Of a stretch of 64,000 bases of DNA, positions 22,435-30,683 are shown piece by piece (positions within the stretch are counted from its first letter, which is position 1; each line of letters starts with the position of its first letter). The stretch is taken from positions 25,331 through 89,330 of the forward strand of contig CAAGJW010000062.1 of NCBI GenBank assembly GCA_900770215.1. Reading direction: 5' to 3'. The position numbers and the translations under genes were made by a program. The notes under the pieces were generated by a model. That model searched no databases. It was not told where the DNA came from and saw only the letters and a program-made list of their open reading frames with translations. Origin of the DNA: Bacteroidales bacterium. Its GTDB lineage: Bacteria > Bacteroidota > Bacteroidia > Bacteroidales > Muribaculaceae.

Positions 22435-23796
22435 TCAATCCTCTTTTATTAGTGTTCCTGTAAATGTTCCGTTGCCGCGGTTTACCCCGCCACCCAGTGG
22501 CAGGAGTCCGTCGGCAATATCCTGCAAAGCCATTTCAAATGCTTTGCCGGTGTTGTCGTCGTTATCAATGATGTCTCTCAGTACGTCAACCGTCAGCACT
22601 ATTTCACGTCCACGGCCGTTGGTAACTTTCTCAAAGAAGAGTGCACCGTCTATTGTGCCGCCCGTGAAGCGGTCGATGGCGACATGGCTCATAATTTTCT
22701 CGCTGTCATCCTTCTTGGCTGCAGGGATGATTACGTCCGACAGCATGATGTTGCCACGCTTGATTTCTTTGTCACTGTCTTGCCCCGACTTGCCAAAGAT
22801 GGCCACAACAGCAGGATTGGCCTCGCCCGTAAGGGGCTTGTCACCGTCGCCGTCGGCAAATCGGTTATTCAATTTGTTCCAGTAGTATGCCGTGCGATGC
22901 GCCAAGGCACCTTTCACCGAAGTTGCCGGGATGAGGACGCCACGCTCTTTGAACGTCGGTTTGCTATCGGTCCATTCTATATATGCCTCACTTACTGGTG
23001 TGATGTCGGCATCAACATCGCCCATTCCCGAGCTGAAGAGGAAGAAGTCGGCAGGCTTGAGGGTCAATGTGTATCGCTGCCATCTTTTGTCGACGTGGCT
23101 TGCAATCACCACATCTTTTGCTCCAGCCAAGGGCTTGCTCAGCGAAGCGGAACGCAAGACATAACTCTCAAGATCGTTGCAGTTGTTAAGGTTGTAATCC
23201 CGGCGTTGCAGTGAGACGACTTTCATCAGTCCGAAACCATTGCGCGTGCCGCTACCCACCCTGAAGGTGTCTTTGCACAGGGTCTTAAGCATGGCGTTGT
23301 AGGCTTCGGCATCCTCGGCCGAACTTGTAGAGAGCAGCTCCATCTCAAAGCAGAAGCGTGTGCCTTTGTAAGTCACTTGCTCGTCAAATTTTCCGCCCTT
23401 GTCGGCCGATCCCTTGCTGTTGATGCGCACGTGCTGGCGCACGGGAAGCGTCATGAAGTGGGCATAGAAGTCATCACTGCGGTCAATGACTTGCAGTCCG
23501 TCAATCGGGTTACCGTCTTTGCCTAGCATCACTCCATCGGAGAAGATGACCCGAGAGCCGTGTCCTTCTTTGTTGTTCTGATAGCCGAAGACTGTTGCGT
23601 CTTGCATCGTTGCGCCGCAAGCCGAGCGAATGACCCCGGCAAGCGATGTGCCAGGCAGATATGGCAGCCCGTTTACGTCTTTTGCCACAATGGCATCGGT
23701 CAGCAAGTCTTTCTCGCCCGACCCAATGGCAAAAGGAGTTTTAGCCTCAAGGACTATCCTTGAGACATATCTTGTTGAATATTTAGTTTTTTCCAT
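22435..23796 (-). CDS. Double RAMP (Cas7-Cas7) protein
   Basis: 453 residues with two RAMP units in tandem. Unit 1: ITLEAKTPFAIGSG-like start, GLPYLPGTSLAGVIRSACG (about 43-61), glycine loop RVGSGTRNGFGLMKV. Unit 2: RGVLIPATSVKGALAHRTAYY, then DGLLPLGGGVNRGNGTFTG at the C-terminus. Both resemble Csm3-like subunits, in which an Asp in a loop cuts target RNA every six bases; the cutting Asp cannot be assigned with certainty. Fusion of Cas7 units is common in III-D and III-E branches. It overlaps csx10 by 14 bases, so translation is coupled. Confidence 0.85.
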   Translation of the reverse strand: MEKTKYSTRYVSRIVLEAKTPFAIGSGEKDLLTDAIVAKDVNGLPYLPGTSLAGVIRSACGATMQDATVFGYQNNKEGHGSRVIFSDGVMLGKDGNPIDGLQVIDRSDDFYAHFMTLPVRQHVRINSKGSADKGGKFDEQVTYKGTRFCFEMELLSTSSAEDAEAYNAMLKTLCKDTFRVGSGTRNGFGLMKVVSLQRRDYNLNNCNDLESYVLRSASLSKPLAGAKDVVIASHVDKRWQRYTLTLKPADFFLFSSGMGDVDADITPVSEAYIEWTDSKPTFKERGVLIPATSVKGALAHRTAYYWNKLNNRFADGDGDKPLTGEANPAVVAIFGKSGQDSDKEIKRGNIMLSDVIIPAAKKDDSEKIMSHVAIDRFTGGTIDGALFFEKVTNGRGREIVLTVDVLRDIIDNDDNTGKAFEMALQDIADGLLPLGGGVNRGNGTFTGTLIKED

Positions 23797-25324
23797 TGTT
23801 TGTACTGATTTTGCCCATTTCTGAGGCGAGATTAACTACAGCTTGCTGCACATAGTCGACATCGTCGATGCTATCTATAAAGCTTTTCAATAAATCCTTG
23901 CGACCTTTTTTCTTCCATTCATTGGCAGCCACGCCATGGGCAAGGTAACCCACATTGATGGGCTTGTCATTTTCTTGGTTATTATTAGGAGAAGGATAAT
24001 GGTGACGTATTTCTGTTTTGTCAAACAGCTCGTTGATGATGCCTTGCTTCGTAGGGTGCGACATGGCAATTTTGCGTATGCTGCCCCATTGTGAAGCAGA
24101 AATGCCGCTGAACCGCCGCCGGTAGTTATCCACGAAGTCGTTGACTCTGGCCATTATATCACATTCTGTCTCAAAATTTTTCTTTGAGGCTGCAACGTAG
24201 TCGAGGAGCGGTGTGCCGCCAAGTGTCTCCTGCGTGGTTGTGTTCTTGGATTCTTCAGCATTGTGAAGATGGCAGGCGGCCTTGCCGTTGTCACCTTTGG
24301 AGCGTAGAAAGTCGGGGTTGTAGATCACCTTGCCGAAGCCCTCGTTGTTGTAGCTGCCCACATATTTTGAAGCTGGGGGCACGCTGTTGCATTCCACAAA
24401 GAATACACTGCCTTTCTCAATGCCGCAACGGTCGGCGTCGCGCGTTTGCCGCTTGCCGTTCCATGGTGCGTACTGGAAGGTTCGCACTTGGCTTAGTTCC
24501 CAGTCTATCTTGCCGTCAAGGCCCAACTGCACGACCGATGGCTTCAATGTGGGCTGCGATGTGGGCTGGAATGTAGGCTGCCCTGCCTCGTCCAGGAAGA
24601 TGAGCCGGCTGTCGGCATACACGGCAATGCGTGGGCCTTTTATTGTGTCTATCGGCTTGGAACTTGATGCAACGTCATTGAAATTGGCTTCTTCAATCTT
24701 TACGAGCCCGTACTGCGCCGTGCGTGACCTGCCAATATGATGGGTGCCAATAAGTGCACGTGCGATCTTCTCGGCAAGACTGTCGTTGTCAACTTCCACT
24801 TCGAAAAGAAAGATTTGACCTTGATCCAATGACTCATAACTGTACATCATGTTGTCTTTGGCCCGACGGTGCTTGCGGTCGTAGGCCGACTTGAGCGCAA
24901 AGCTCTTGGCTACAGGCACAGAAATCCCCTCATTATTCTGGAAAATAAAATAACCGTTGCGGCACTGCTTGAGCTGCATGGGTTTGCCATTGCGCCTGAT
25001 GTCTTCCTCGCGACTGTAGCTCTGGAAGGCATAACACTCGTCGCAAGCATTCTTGCCCTTAGGGTAAAAGAGTGCTGCAGGCACGTGTAGACTTCTCGTC
25101 TTTGCTTCCTTGTAGGTTGGATGCCCGTCGCCAAAGCGCACTTTCCCAGAATGGAAGATCTCCATTTGTTCTTCTTTTGTGAGGCTAGCGTAGTTGGAAG
25201 CCACGATGCCAAGGAAGTTGTTGCCAGGAATGAAGTCCAGGCTTGTTTGCTCGCCCTGTGTGGCGGCCGATGTGCTGAGCATCACGTCGCTGAGTAGCGT
25301 GCATTTGAATTTCAATGTTTTCAT
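23783..25324 (-). CDS. csx10: Csx10, Cas5-type RAMP of III-D systems
   Basis: 513 residues. The start, MKTLKFKCTLLSDVMLSTSA, and TSLDFIPGNNFLGIVASNY are typical of Csx10, the Cas5-group RAMP that defines type III-D. The glycine-rich GTHHIGRSRTAQYG (about 193-206) is the RAMP loop contacting the crRNA 5' handle. A low-complexity stretch of QPTFQPTSQPTLKPS (about 248-262) marks a linker. It starts within the stop of the Csm3-like gene (ATGA overlap) and overlaps the double RAMP gene. This gene is the main reason to call the locus III-D-like. Confidence 0.85.
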   Translation of the reverse strand: MKTLKFKCTLLSDVMLSTSAATQGEQTSLDFIPGNNFLGIVASNYASLTKEEQMEIFHSGKVRFGDGHPTYKEAKTRSLHVPAALFYPKGKNACDECYAFQSYSREEDIRRNGKPMQLKQCRNGYFIFQNNEGISVPVAKSFALKSAYDRKHRRAKDNMMYSYESLDQGQIFLFEVEVDNDSLAEKIARALIGTHHIGRSRTAQYGLVKIEEANFNDVASSSKPIDTIKGPRIAVYADSRLIFLDEAGQPTFQPTSQPTLKPSVVQLGLDGKIDWELSQVRTFQYAPWNGKRQTRDADRCGIEKGSVFFVECNSVPPASKYVGSYNNEGFGKVIYNPDFLRSKGDNGKAACHLHNAEESKNTTTQETLGGTPLLDYVAASKKNFETECDIMARVNDFVDNYRRRFSGISASQWGSIRKIAMSHPTKQGIINELFDKTEIRHHYPSPNNNQENDKPINVGYLAHGVAANEWKKKGRKDLLKSFIDSIDDVDYVQQAVVNLASEMGKISTNNGKN

Positions 25325-25893
25325 CTCTCTCCTCCTTTCTCAATCTTAAAGTCGCAGCGCCCCAGCCCACGGCTTCGATTCATTCCTATGTGATGGATAA
25401 TCCCGATGCTTTTCTCTAAAACTTCCTCCACGTCATGTGGCAAGTCATAGATGGCGGCATGAAGCGTGCAGGGTACAACGGTTTCGATTCTTCTCAAGCT
25501 GTGCTCATCGGCAATGCCGTCATCGTCGATGGCTGTCGACGACACTTTCTTGTAAAGATATTCTTGGGCTTTATTGCCGACGATGGCTTTTGCCTCTCTG
25601 TCGTCGAGTGTAGCATTGGAAAAGAATGCTGTACCGCCCATGTTTTCGTCGGTCTTTTCGGCATCGGCTGGCAAGCCGAAGGCCTTGTTCAATGCTTCTT
25701 GTGTGAGCGCACCACTCAAGGCTGCATAGTCTTCAACCGCCTCACGAACGAGACCTTTTAGCGTTTTCCCAGGGATATAGGGCAGGCCGTCTTTGTCTTT
25801 GATGACAAGGGCGTCTACATCGGCACCGGCCGACAATCCTGAGCCACAATGCCAGGGAGAATAGAATTGGATGATGTATCTTATGTTACTCAT
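25321..25893 (-). CDS. Csm3-like single RAMP (Cas7)
   Basis: 190 residues, a single Cas7-type RAMP: FYSPWHCGSGLSAGADVDAL, then DGLPYIPGKTLKGLVREAVED (about 34-54) and IGMNRSRGLGRCDFKIE at the C-terminus. The Asp-rich segment after the first motif (SAGADVDALVIKDKDG) contains candidate RNA-cutting Asp residues. It overlaps cas10 by 8 bases and csx10 by 4, forming a coupled trio that would build the base of the effector complex. Confidence 0.85.
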   Translation of the reverse strand: MSNIRYIIQFYSPWHCGSGLSAGADVDALVIKDKDGLPYIPGKTLKGLVREAVEDYAALSGALTQEALNKAFGLPADAEKTDENMGGTAFFSNATLDDREAKAIVGNKAQEYLYKKVSSTAIDDDGIADEHSLRRIETVVPCTLHAAIYDLPHDVEEVLEKSIGIIHHIGMNRSRGLGRCDFKIEKGGER

Positions 25894-27394
25894 TGTCGTC
25901 CTCCTTAGTTATTTGGTTTTCTACTGTTAAGAGCTGAAGCATGTCGAATGCAGGATAGACGTAGGTCTCTCCTCGTTCTTGCCCACTGGTGGCACGCGTG
26001 AATGTATCATCGTTGTATTTGGATGCAGCATTGTGAACCCGCTGCTCTTTCTGGTGTGCCTTGTCGGTATCCTCGTGCATGAGCGTGAGCCACTGGCGTA
26101 TGTCGGTTTTGGCTGCATTGCCGTTTTCTTTCTTATTGAGCAGGCGATTCTTATTGTTTCTTAGCTCGCTTATGGTCCATCGCTTTTCACCGTCTACATG
26201 TTTGAGATAATATGGTCCGAACTTCAAAGAGTTCTTGCTGTTGATGGTCAGCTCGTCTCTCTCTATCTGGCTGAAGCTGCTGATGAAGCTGCCCTGTATC
26301 TTATGGAACATGATGCACGATGGAGCCTTGCCGTCGTTGCGCAGATGGTCCTTGCGCTTTGCGTCCTTTTTGGCTTCCTCGCAGAGGGCCTCGGCAAGGC
26401 GGTAGCCATAATGGAAAGGATAGGACGATTTCATGTAGGCAATTCCCGCGCAAGCGGTCAAGGCATACTCTTTACCATTGTAGAGGGTGTTTTCCTCAAA
26501 ATGGCGGATATATGAGGTTGCATAGCTCATGGCAAGACTTGCCCGGCAGATGACGGTCATGTCGTCGCCGCCGAGCACAACGGGACGGAATGGCACAACA
26601 TCGCCACTGGGGTGATAGTCTTGGCTCTTGACGATTTCGATAAAGGCCTGTTGTGCTGCTTTGACGGTGGCGGCATCGAGCTTCTCGGAGAAGTCTTTCA
26701 GTTCGCTAGGCTTGTTGTTCTTGGTGGCTACAACCTGCCCCAGACCATTGCCGTCGGCATGAATGATAGCGATCCAGTCGTTTTTGTCGGTGAGATCCCC
26801 TATGTCGTATGCTATTGCCTTGGCTGATAGCCCCTCATTGCCAAAGCTTTTCTTTGCAAGCTTGAGCGTGGAGTTCTCGGGATGGTCCGGACGAGAACAT
26901 TCGCGTTTTGCATAGGTGGCCTCGTCGAGAAAGTCGGCGTCGCCTTTGTTGTTGACGACCTCCACTGCAGGAAATCCTGTTTTGCGCGAACGTAGCATCG
27001 CCATTGTGCCGTAGGTGATGCTGCGCAGTGGCTTGTTACGCTGGGCGTGCAGCCGCTGCTCCAATTTTTCAACCTGCTCCTTGAAGTCGCTTTCATCAGG
27101 TTGCAGCATCACGACGGCTTGGCTGATGGTAATGCCGGGGGCTTTCTCCATCACTGATTTAGGGAAACGCCTCACCGCGAGTTCGCAATCTTCTTTTTTG
27201 CTAAAGATGCATTTGACATTGCCAGCTGCATTGACTACTATTGTCCCATTCTTGCTGTAGCTTTTGAACATCTCTGTGCAGATGTTCTCTACCAGTTCAC
27301 TGGCACCAACTATGTCTTTCAGCTCGTTGGTCTGGAAGACGAAGCCTTGAATGCCTTGCACCGAAGCACCATATAGATATTTATACTCTGACAT
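25886..27394 (-). CDS. cas10: Cas10 lacking the HD domain, intact GGDD cyclase
   Basis: 502 residues, short for Cas10. It starts directly in the first palm-like domain (YKYLYGASVQGIQGFVFQTNELKDIVGASELV), so the usual N-terminal HD nuclease is absent. The second palm holds IHADGNGLGQ (211-220) and VLGGDDMTV with GGDD at 275-278, the site that makes cyclic oligoadenylate from ATP. The rest is helical. The system should therefore signal but not cut DNA with an HD site. It is the first gene of the operon, 36 bases after a good promoter. Confidence 0.92.
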   Translation of the reverse strand: MSEYKYLYGASVQGIQGFVFQTNELKDIVGASELVENICTEMFKSYSKNGTIVVNAAGNVKCIFSKKEDCELAVRRFPKSVMEKAPGITISQAVVMLQPDESDFKEQVEKLEQRLHAQRNKPLRSITYGTMAMLRSRKTGFPAVEVVNNKGDADFLDEATYAKRECSRPDHPENSTLKLAKKSFGNEGLSAKAIAYDIGDLTDKNDWIAIIHADGNGLGQVVATKNNKPSELKDFSEKLDAATVKAAQQAFIEIVKSQDYHPSGDVVPFRPVVLGGDDMTVICRASLAMSYATSYIRHFEENTLYNGKEYALTACAGIAYMKSSYPFHYGYRLAEALCEEAKKDAKRKDHLRNDGKAPSCIMFHKIQGSFISSFSQIERDELTINSKNSLKFGPYYLKHVDGEKRWTISELRNNKNRLLNKKENGNAAKTDIRQWLTLMHEDTDKAHQKEQRVHNAASKYNDDTFTRATSGQERGETYVYPAFDMLQLLTVENQITKEDDNE

Positions 27395-27429
27395 TGGCTT
27401 TTAGTTTTTTAATGGATATGAATTTCAAA

Positions 27430-27460
27430 CAAATTTAAATAAAATGGCAGCTTCTACAAA
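27430..27460 (-). promoter_or_regulatory. Promoter of the cas operon
   Basis: Minus strand: TTTG (complement of 27457-27460), 19 bases, TAAATTTG (complement of 27430-27437), 36 bases before cas10. It lies back to back with the cas6 promoter, so one regulator could control both. Confidence 0.7.
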
Positions 27461-27480
27461 ACAATATGTCATAAAATTTG

Positions 27481-27510
27481 TTGTGGCTGCATGATTTTTT
27501 CGTATTTTTG
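27481..27510 (+). promoter_or_regulatory. Promoter of cas6
   Basis: TTG (27481-27483), 19 bases, TATTTTTG (27503-27510), 20 bases before the cas6 ATG. Divergent from the cas operon promoter with about 20 bases between their -33 elements. Confidence 0.65.
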
Positions 27511-27529
27511 TACTCATAAATAAAACAAG

Positions 27530-28213
27530 ATGAACGTTACTACCATAAAATATCATGGAAAGCTGAGACACGGGGAGGAACAGATGTTCCGTGGTGCCTT
27601 TATCAAGGCAATGGGCAACAGCGCCTCGGTGCTTTTCCACAATCATCTCGGTGATGGGCTGAGGTATGCCTATCCTTTGGTGCAATATAAGGTCATTGGC
27701 GATAATCCAACGATTGTCGCAATCGGTGAGGTGGGAGAAAGTCTTATCAACCTCCCCAGGCAATGCGAGCTGGCGATAGGCAAGCAGCTCAGAGATTATC
27801 AACTCGACAATATCGGCATCGAGCCCTACGAGCCCGGGGTGTCCTGCGAGCCTAAGATGTACGCCATTACGAGATACATCCCATTGAACACGGGCAATAT
27901 TTCGGAGTTTGACAGCCTGCCCGCCTTGATCGATAGGATATGCTTTCTTGAGAACATCGTCAATGCCAATATACTTGCTTTCTTCAAAGGAATAAAATAC
28001 CATTGCGACATCGAGATACACAGTGCCATCTCTTCAATCGACCGGCGTTATGACTTGTATTATAAAGGAGTGCGGTTCTATGGCTTTGACTTGAAGTTGA
28101 TTACTAACGTTGACTTGCCCAGCAATATAGGGCTAGGCAAGAGCTCAAGCGTAGGGTTTGGAGTGGTCAGAAGGATTTCTATTCCCGATGCTTATAGAGG
28201 CAGGCTGCAATAG
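27530..28213 (+). CDS. cas6: Cas6-like crRNA-processing endonuclease
   Basis: 227 residues, divergent from the cas operon. It resembles the Bacteroidetes Cas6-like family: RGAFIKAMGN near residue 21, LFHNHLGDGLRYAYPLVQYKVI, and a C-terminal glycine-rich loop DLPSNIGLGKSSSVGFGVVRRI (about 194-215), the RAMP-type loop that grips repeat RNA. His37 and His39 in FHNH are candidates for the catalytic His, but Cas6 active sites vary. Expected to cut the repeat so as to leave the ATTAAGAC handle. No other processing enzyme is visible in the window. Confidence 0.8.
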   Translation: MNVTTIKYHGKLRHGEEQMFRGAFIKAMGNSASVLFHNHLGDGLRYAYPLVQYKVIGDNPTIVAIGEVGESLINLPRQCELAIGKQLRDYQLDNIGIEPYEPGVSCEPKMYAITRYIPLNTGNISEFDSLPALIDRICFLENIVNANILAFFKGIKYHCDIEIHSAISSIDRRYDLYYKGVRFYGFDLKLITNVDLPSNIGLGKSSSVGFGVVRRISIPDAYRGRLQ

Positions 28214-28270
28214 CCAGCCCCAAGGCAGCTGTCTCTATGCGTTTTTTTCATTGGATTTGGGCGGAGAGGG

Positions 28271-28501
28271 CTAATCTTTCTCTTGGGTTTCGCTGTGTTT
28301 CTGCCCGTCGTTGCTTAAGGCGAGGCCAAGGGCTACACCGAGCATCACGCCTATCGAAATCCACAGCCCTATGTCGTCGTAGATGGCACCAATGGCACAT
28401 CCGCCCAGCATGCCGAGGCTGATGCCGAGGGCGAGGCGGTCTTTGGATGTGCCCTTTTCTTGCTTCGCGTCGTTGCTTGTTTTGTGATCGCTGGCTGTCA
28501 T
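28271..28501 (-). CDS. Small membrane protein with two glycine-rich helices
   Basis: 76 residues. The start is placed at the complement of 28499-28501; an upstream in-frame ATG would add 36 residues without hydrophobic or conserved features. A charged N-terminus (TASDHKTSNDAKQEKGTSKDR) is followed by LALGISLGMLGGCAIGAIY and IGLWISIGVMLGVALGLALS, two glycine-zipper-like membrane helices, and a charged tail. A -7 box TAACTTTG (complement of 28532-28539) lies upstream. Function unknown; similar small proteins are common in Bacteroidales. Confidence 0.65.
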   Translation of the reverse strand: MTASDHKTSNDAKQEKGTSKDRLALGISLGMLGGCAIGAIYDDIGLWISIGVMLGVALGLALSNDGQKHSETQEKD

Positions 28502-28707
28502 GTGGCGGTGCGTGGTTGTTGTTGTGTGTTGCAAAGTTATGAAAACACAACTCCCGTAACGCATTACGGCTAGATTTTTTACGTGATTGTTACATCCCGG
28601 GCAAGCCATCGCTGCTGCTGTGTTGCACTTCGACTATGGTTAAAATGGGCGAATGGCACGTTTTTTGTAGCACACATGTGTAAACAACTCTAAAAGGGAA
28701 AAGGACT

Positions 28708-29970
28708 ATGAAAGCAAACATCAAGAAGAATGGATTGAAGCGAGTCGTTGTTGTGGGATGCGGTCTTGGCGGGCTCAAGCTGGCTCGCAGCCTGCGCAAC
28801 TCGGGCTACCAGGTCGTGATAGTCGACAAGAACAACTACAATCAGTTTCCGCCACTCATCTACCAGGTGGCTTCGGCCGGTCTTGAGCCAAGCAACATTT
28901 CTTTTCCCATAAGGCGTATTTTTCAGGGATACAAGCATTTCTACTTCCGCATGGCCGAGGTGAAGGCTGTCGATGCCAGAGAGAAGGCTATTGCCACATC
29001 GGTGGGCACGATACACTACGATTATCTCGTGCTGGCGATGGGTGGGACGACCAACTTCTTTGGCAATAAGAATGCCGAGCAGCATGCTTTTCCCATGAAG
29101 ACGGTTGTCGACGGCATGAAACTGCGCAACCACATTCTTGAGACTCTCGAGCGTGCCGAGACCGAGGAGGACATGGCAAAGCGGCAGAAGTACATGAACG
29201 TTGTGATTGTGGGCGGTGGCCCGTCGGGAGTTGAGATAGCCGGCGCCCTGGCCGAAATGAAGCACAACATTGTGCCTCGCGACTATCCCGACCTTGCCGA
29301 CAAGATGCACATCTATCTCATCAATGCCGGCGATCGCCTGCTCAAGTCGATGGACGAGAAATCATCGGGCACAGCCGAGAGCGACTTGAAAAAGATGGGG
29401 GTGCACGTGCGCAACGGCTGGCGAGTGACCGACTACAAGGACAATGTGGTGTATATCGACAATGGCCAGACGCTGGAATCGTCGACGGTGGTGTGGGTGA
29501 GCGGTATCAAGGCCAATGTCATCGAGGGCGTACCCGAGGAGTCGGTGGGTCATGCAGGGCGGCTGCTATGCGACCGTTTCAATCGGGTCAAGGGCATGAC
29601 CGATGTGTTTGCCATAGGTGACCAAAGCCTCGTCGAGGGTGACCCTGACTGGAAGCTCGGTCATCCCCAGCTTGCACAGGTTGCCTTGCAGCAGGCTGCC
29701 AATGTGGCAAGCAACATTGGCCGCATCGACAACGGGCAGGAGATGAAGCCCTTTGTCTACAAGAACCTTGGCACGATGGCCACCATAGGCCGCAGGCATG
29801 CGGTTGCCGAGATTGGCAATGCCAAGTTTGGCGGCACCATAGCCTGGCTGCTGTGGCTGGTGGTGCATTTGCGCTCTATACTGGGTGTGAAAAACAAGTT
29901 CTTTGTCCTACTCAACTGGATGTGGAACTACTTCAACTACATGCAGAGCCTCAGGCTGATACTCAAGTGA
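28708..29970 (+). CDS. ndh: Type II NADH:quinone dehydrogenase (NDH-2)
   Basis: 420 residues, FAD flavoprotein. The first dinucleotide fold is VVVVGCGLGGLKLARSLR (GxGxxG, about 13-30), the second VVIVGGGPSGVEIAGALAEM (about 167-186). NQFPPLIYQVASAGLEP near the FAD site is typical of NDH-2, and TDVFAIGDQSLVEGDP is the C-terminal FAD motif. The end, with IAWLLWLVVHLRSILGVKNKF and LLNWMWNYFNYM, is the amphipathic membrane anchor. It oxidises NADH and reduces menaquinone without pumping ions. It is a single gene on the plus strand, followed by a hairpin. Confidence 0.92.
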   Translation: MKANIKKNGLKRVVVVGCGLGGLKLARSLRNSGYQVVIVDKNNYNQFPPLIYQVASAGLEPSNISFPIRRIFQGYKHFYFRMAEVKAVDAREKAIATSVGTIHYDYLVLAMGGTTNFFGNKNAEQHAFPMKTVVDGMKLRNHILETLERAETEEDMAKRQKYMNVVIVGGGPSGVEIAGALAEMKHNIVPRDYPDLADKMHIYLINAGDRLLKSMDEKSSGTAESDLKKMGVHVRNGWRVTDYKDNVVYIDNGQTLESSTVVWVSGIKANVIEGVPEESVGHAGRLLCDRFNRVKGMTDVFAIGDQSLVEGDPDWKLGHPQLAQVALQQAANVASNIGRIDNGQEMKPFVYKNLGTMATIGRRHAVAEIGNAKFGGTIAWLLWLVVHLRSILGVKNKFFVLLNWMWNYFNYMQSLRLILK

Positions 29971-30012
29971 CGGGTTCCCCTCTATAGGAGGGCTTAATGC
30001 AATATGAATGAA

Positions 30013-30054
30013 GCAGGGTGTGCCATCGAGACATGTTCTCGTGACACACCCTGC
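30013..30054 (+). terminator. Strong hairpin after ndh
   Basis: GCAGGGTGTG (30013-30022) pairs perfectly with CACACCCTGC (30045-30054). There is no proper T-run after it. It separates the convergent ndh and oxidoreductase operon. Confidence 0.5.
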
Positions 30055-30122
30055 CCGTGTGTGTTGTGTCGCTATTTCCACACTGCGCTGCTGTGGGCGC
30101 ATGGTGGCGATAGAGCGGGGGG

Positions 30123-30662
30123 CTAAGTCGTCACCAGCGACATGCCTTTCTTGAGGGCCTCCTCGTTCATGGGTATCAAGCCCCAGTGGCGCTCGGGCAG
30201 CGACTTCTTCAAGCCCTTGAGAACGCTTTCGATCGTGACCACGGGCCTCACTTTCAAGTAGGCGCCGAGCACAATCATGTTGAACGACTTGGCGTTTTTC
30301 ATCTCAAACGAAGCCTCGGTGGCATCGACCTTGTACACCTTGATGTCGGTGCGCTTGGGCGGGGTGTGGATGCCGTAGCTGTCGTAGATGAGCACGCCGC
30401 CAGGCTTCACCTTGCTCTCAAAGCGGTCGAGACTCTGCTGGTTGAGCACAATCACAGCGTCGTAGCTGTTGAGAATGGGCGACGAGATGCGCTCATCGCT
30501 CAGTATCACCGTCACATTGGCTGTGCCGCCGCGCTGTTCGGGCCCGTAGCTGGGCATCCACGTCACTTCTTTGCCTTCCATCAGGCCAGAATAGGCCAGT
30601 ATCTTACCCATCGAGAGGACACCTTGTCCACCGAAACCTGCAATGATAATTTCTTCTTTCAT
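30123..30662 (-). CDS. 2-oxoacid:ferredoxin oxidoreductase, gamma subunit
   Basis: 179 residues. It begins EEIIIAGFGGQGVLSMGKIL, the hallmark of the gamma subunit, with SYGPEQRGGTANVTVILSDE following. With the three genes upstream it makes a four-subunit enzyme that decarboxylates 2-oxoglutarate or branched-chain 2-oxoacids to acyl-CoA while reducing ferredoxin. It lies 21 bases after the beta subunit gene and is the last gene of the operon. The substrate cannot be settled from this subunit. Confidence 0.9.
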   Translation of the reverse strand: MKEEIIIAGFGGQGVLSMGKILAYSGLMEGKEVTWMPSYGPEQRGGTANVTVILSDERISSPILNSYDAVIVLNQQSLDRFESKVKPGGVLIYDSYGIHTPPKRTDIKVYKVDATEASFEMKNAKSFNMIVLGAYLKVRPVVTIESVLKGLKKSLPERHWGLIPMNEEALKKGMSLVTT

Positions 30663-30683
30663 AATCTTGTTGTCCTCCCTTGT

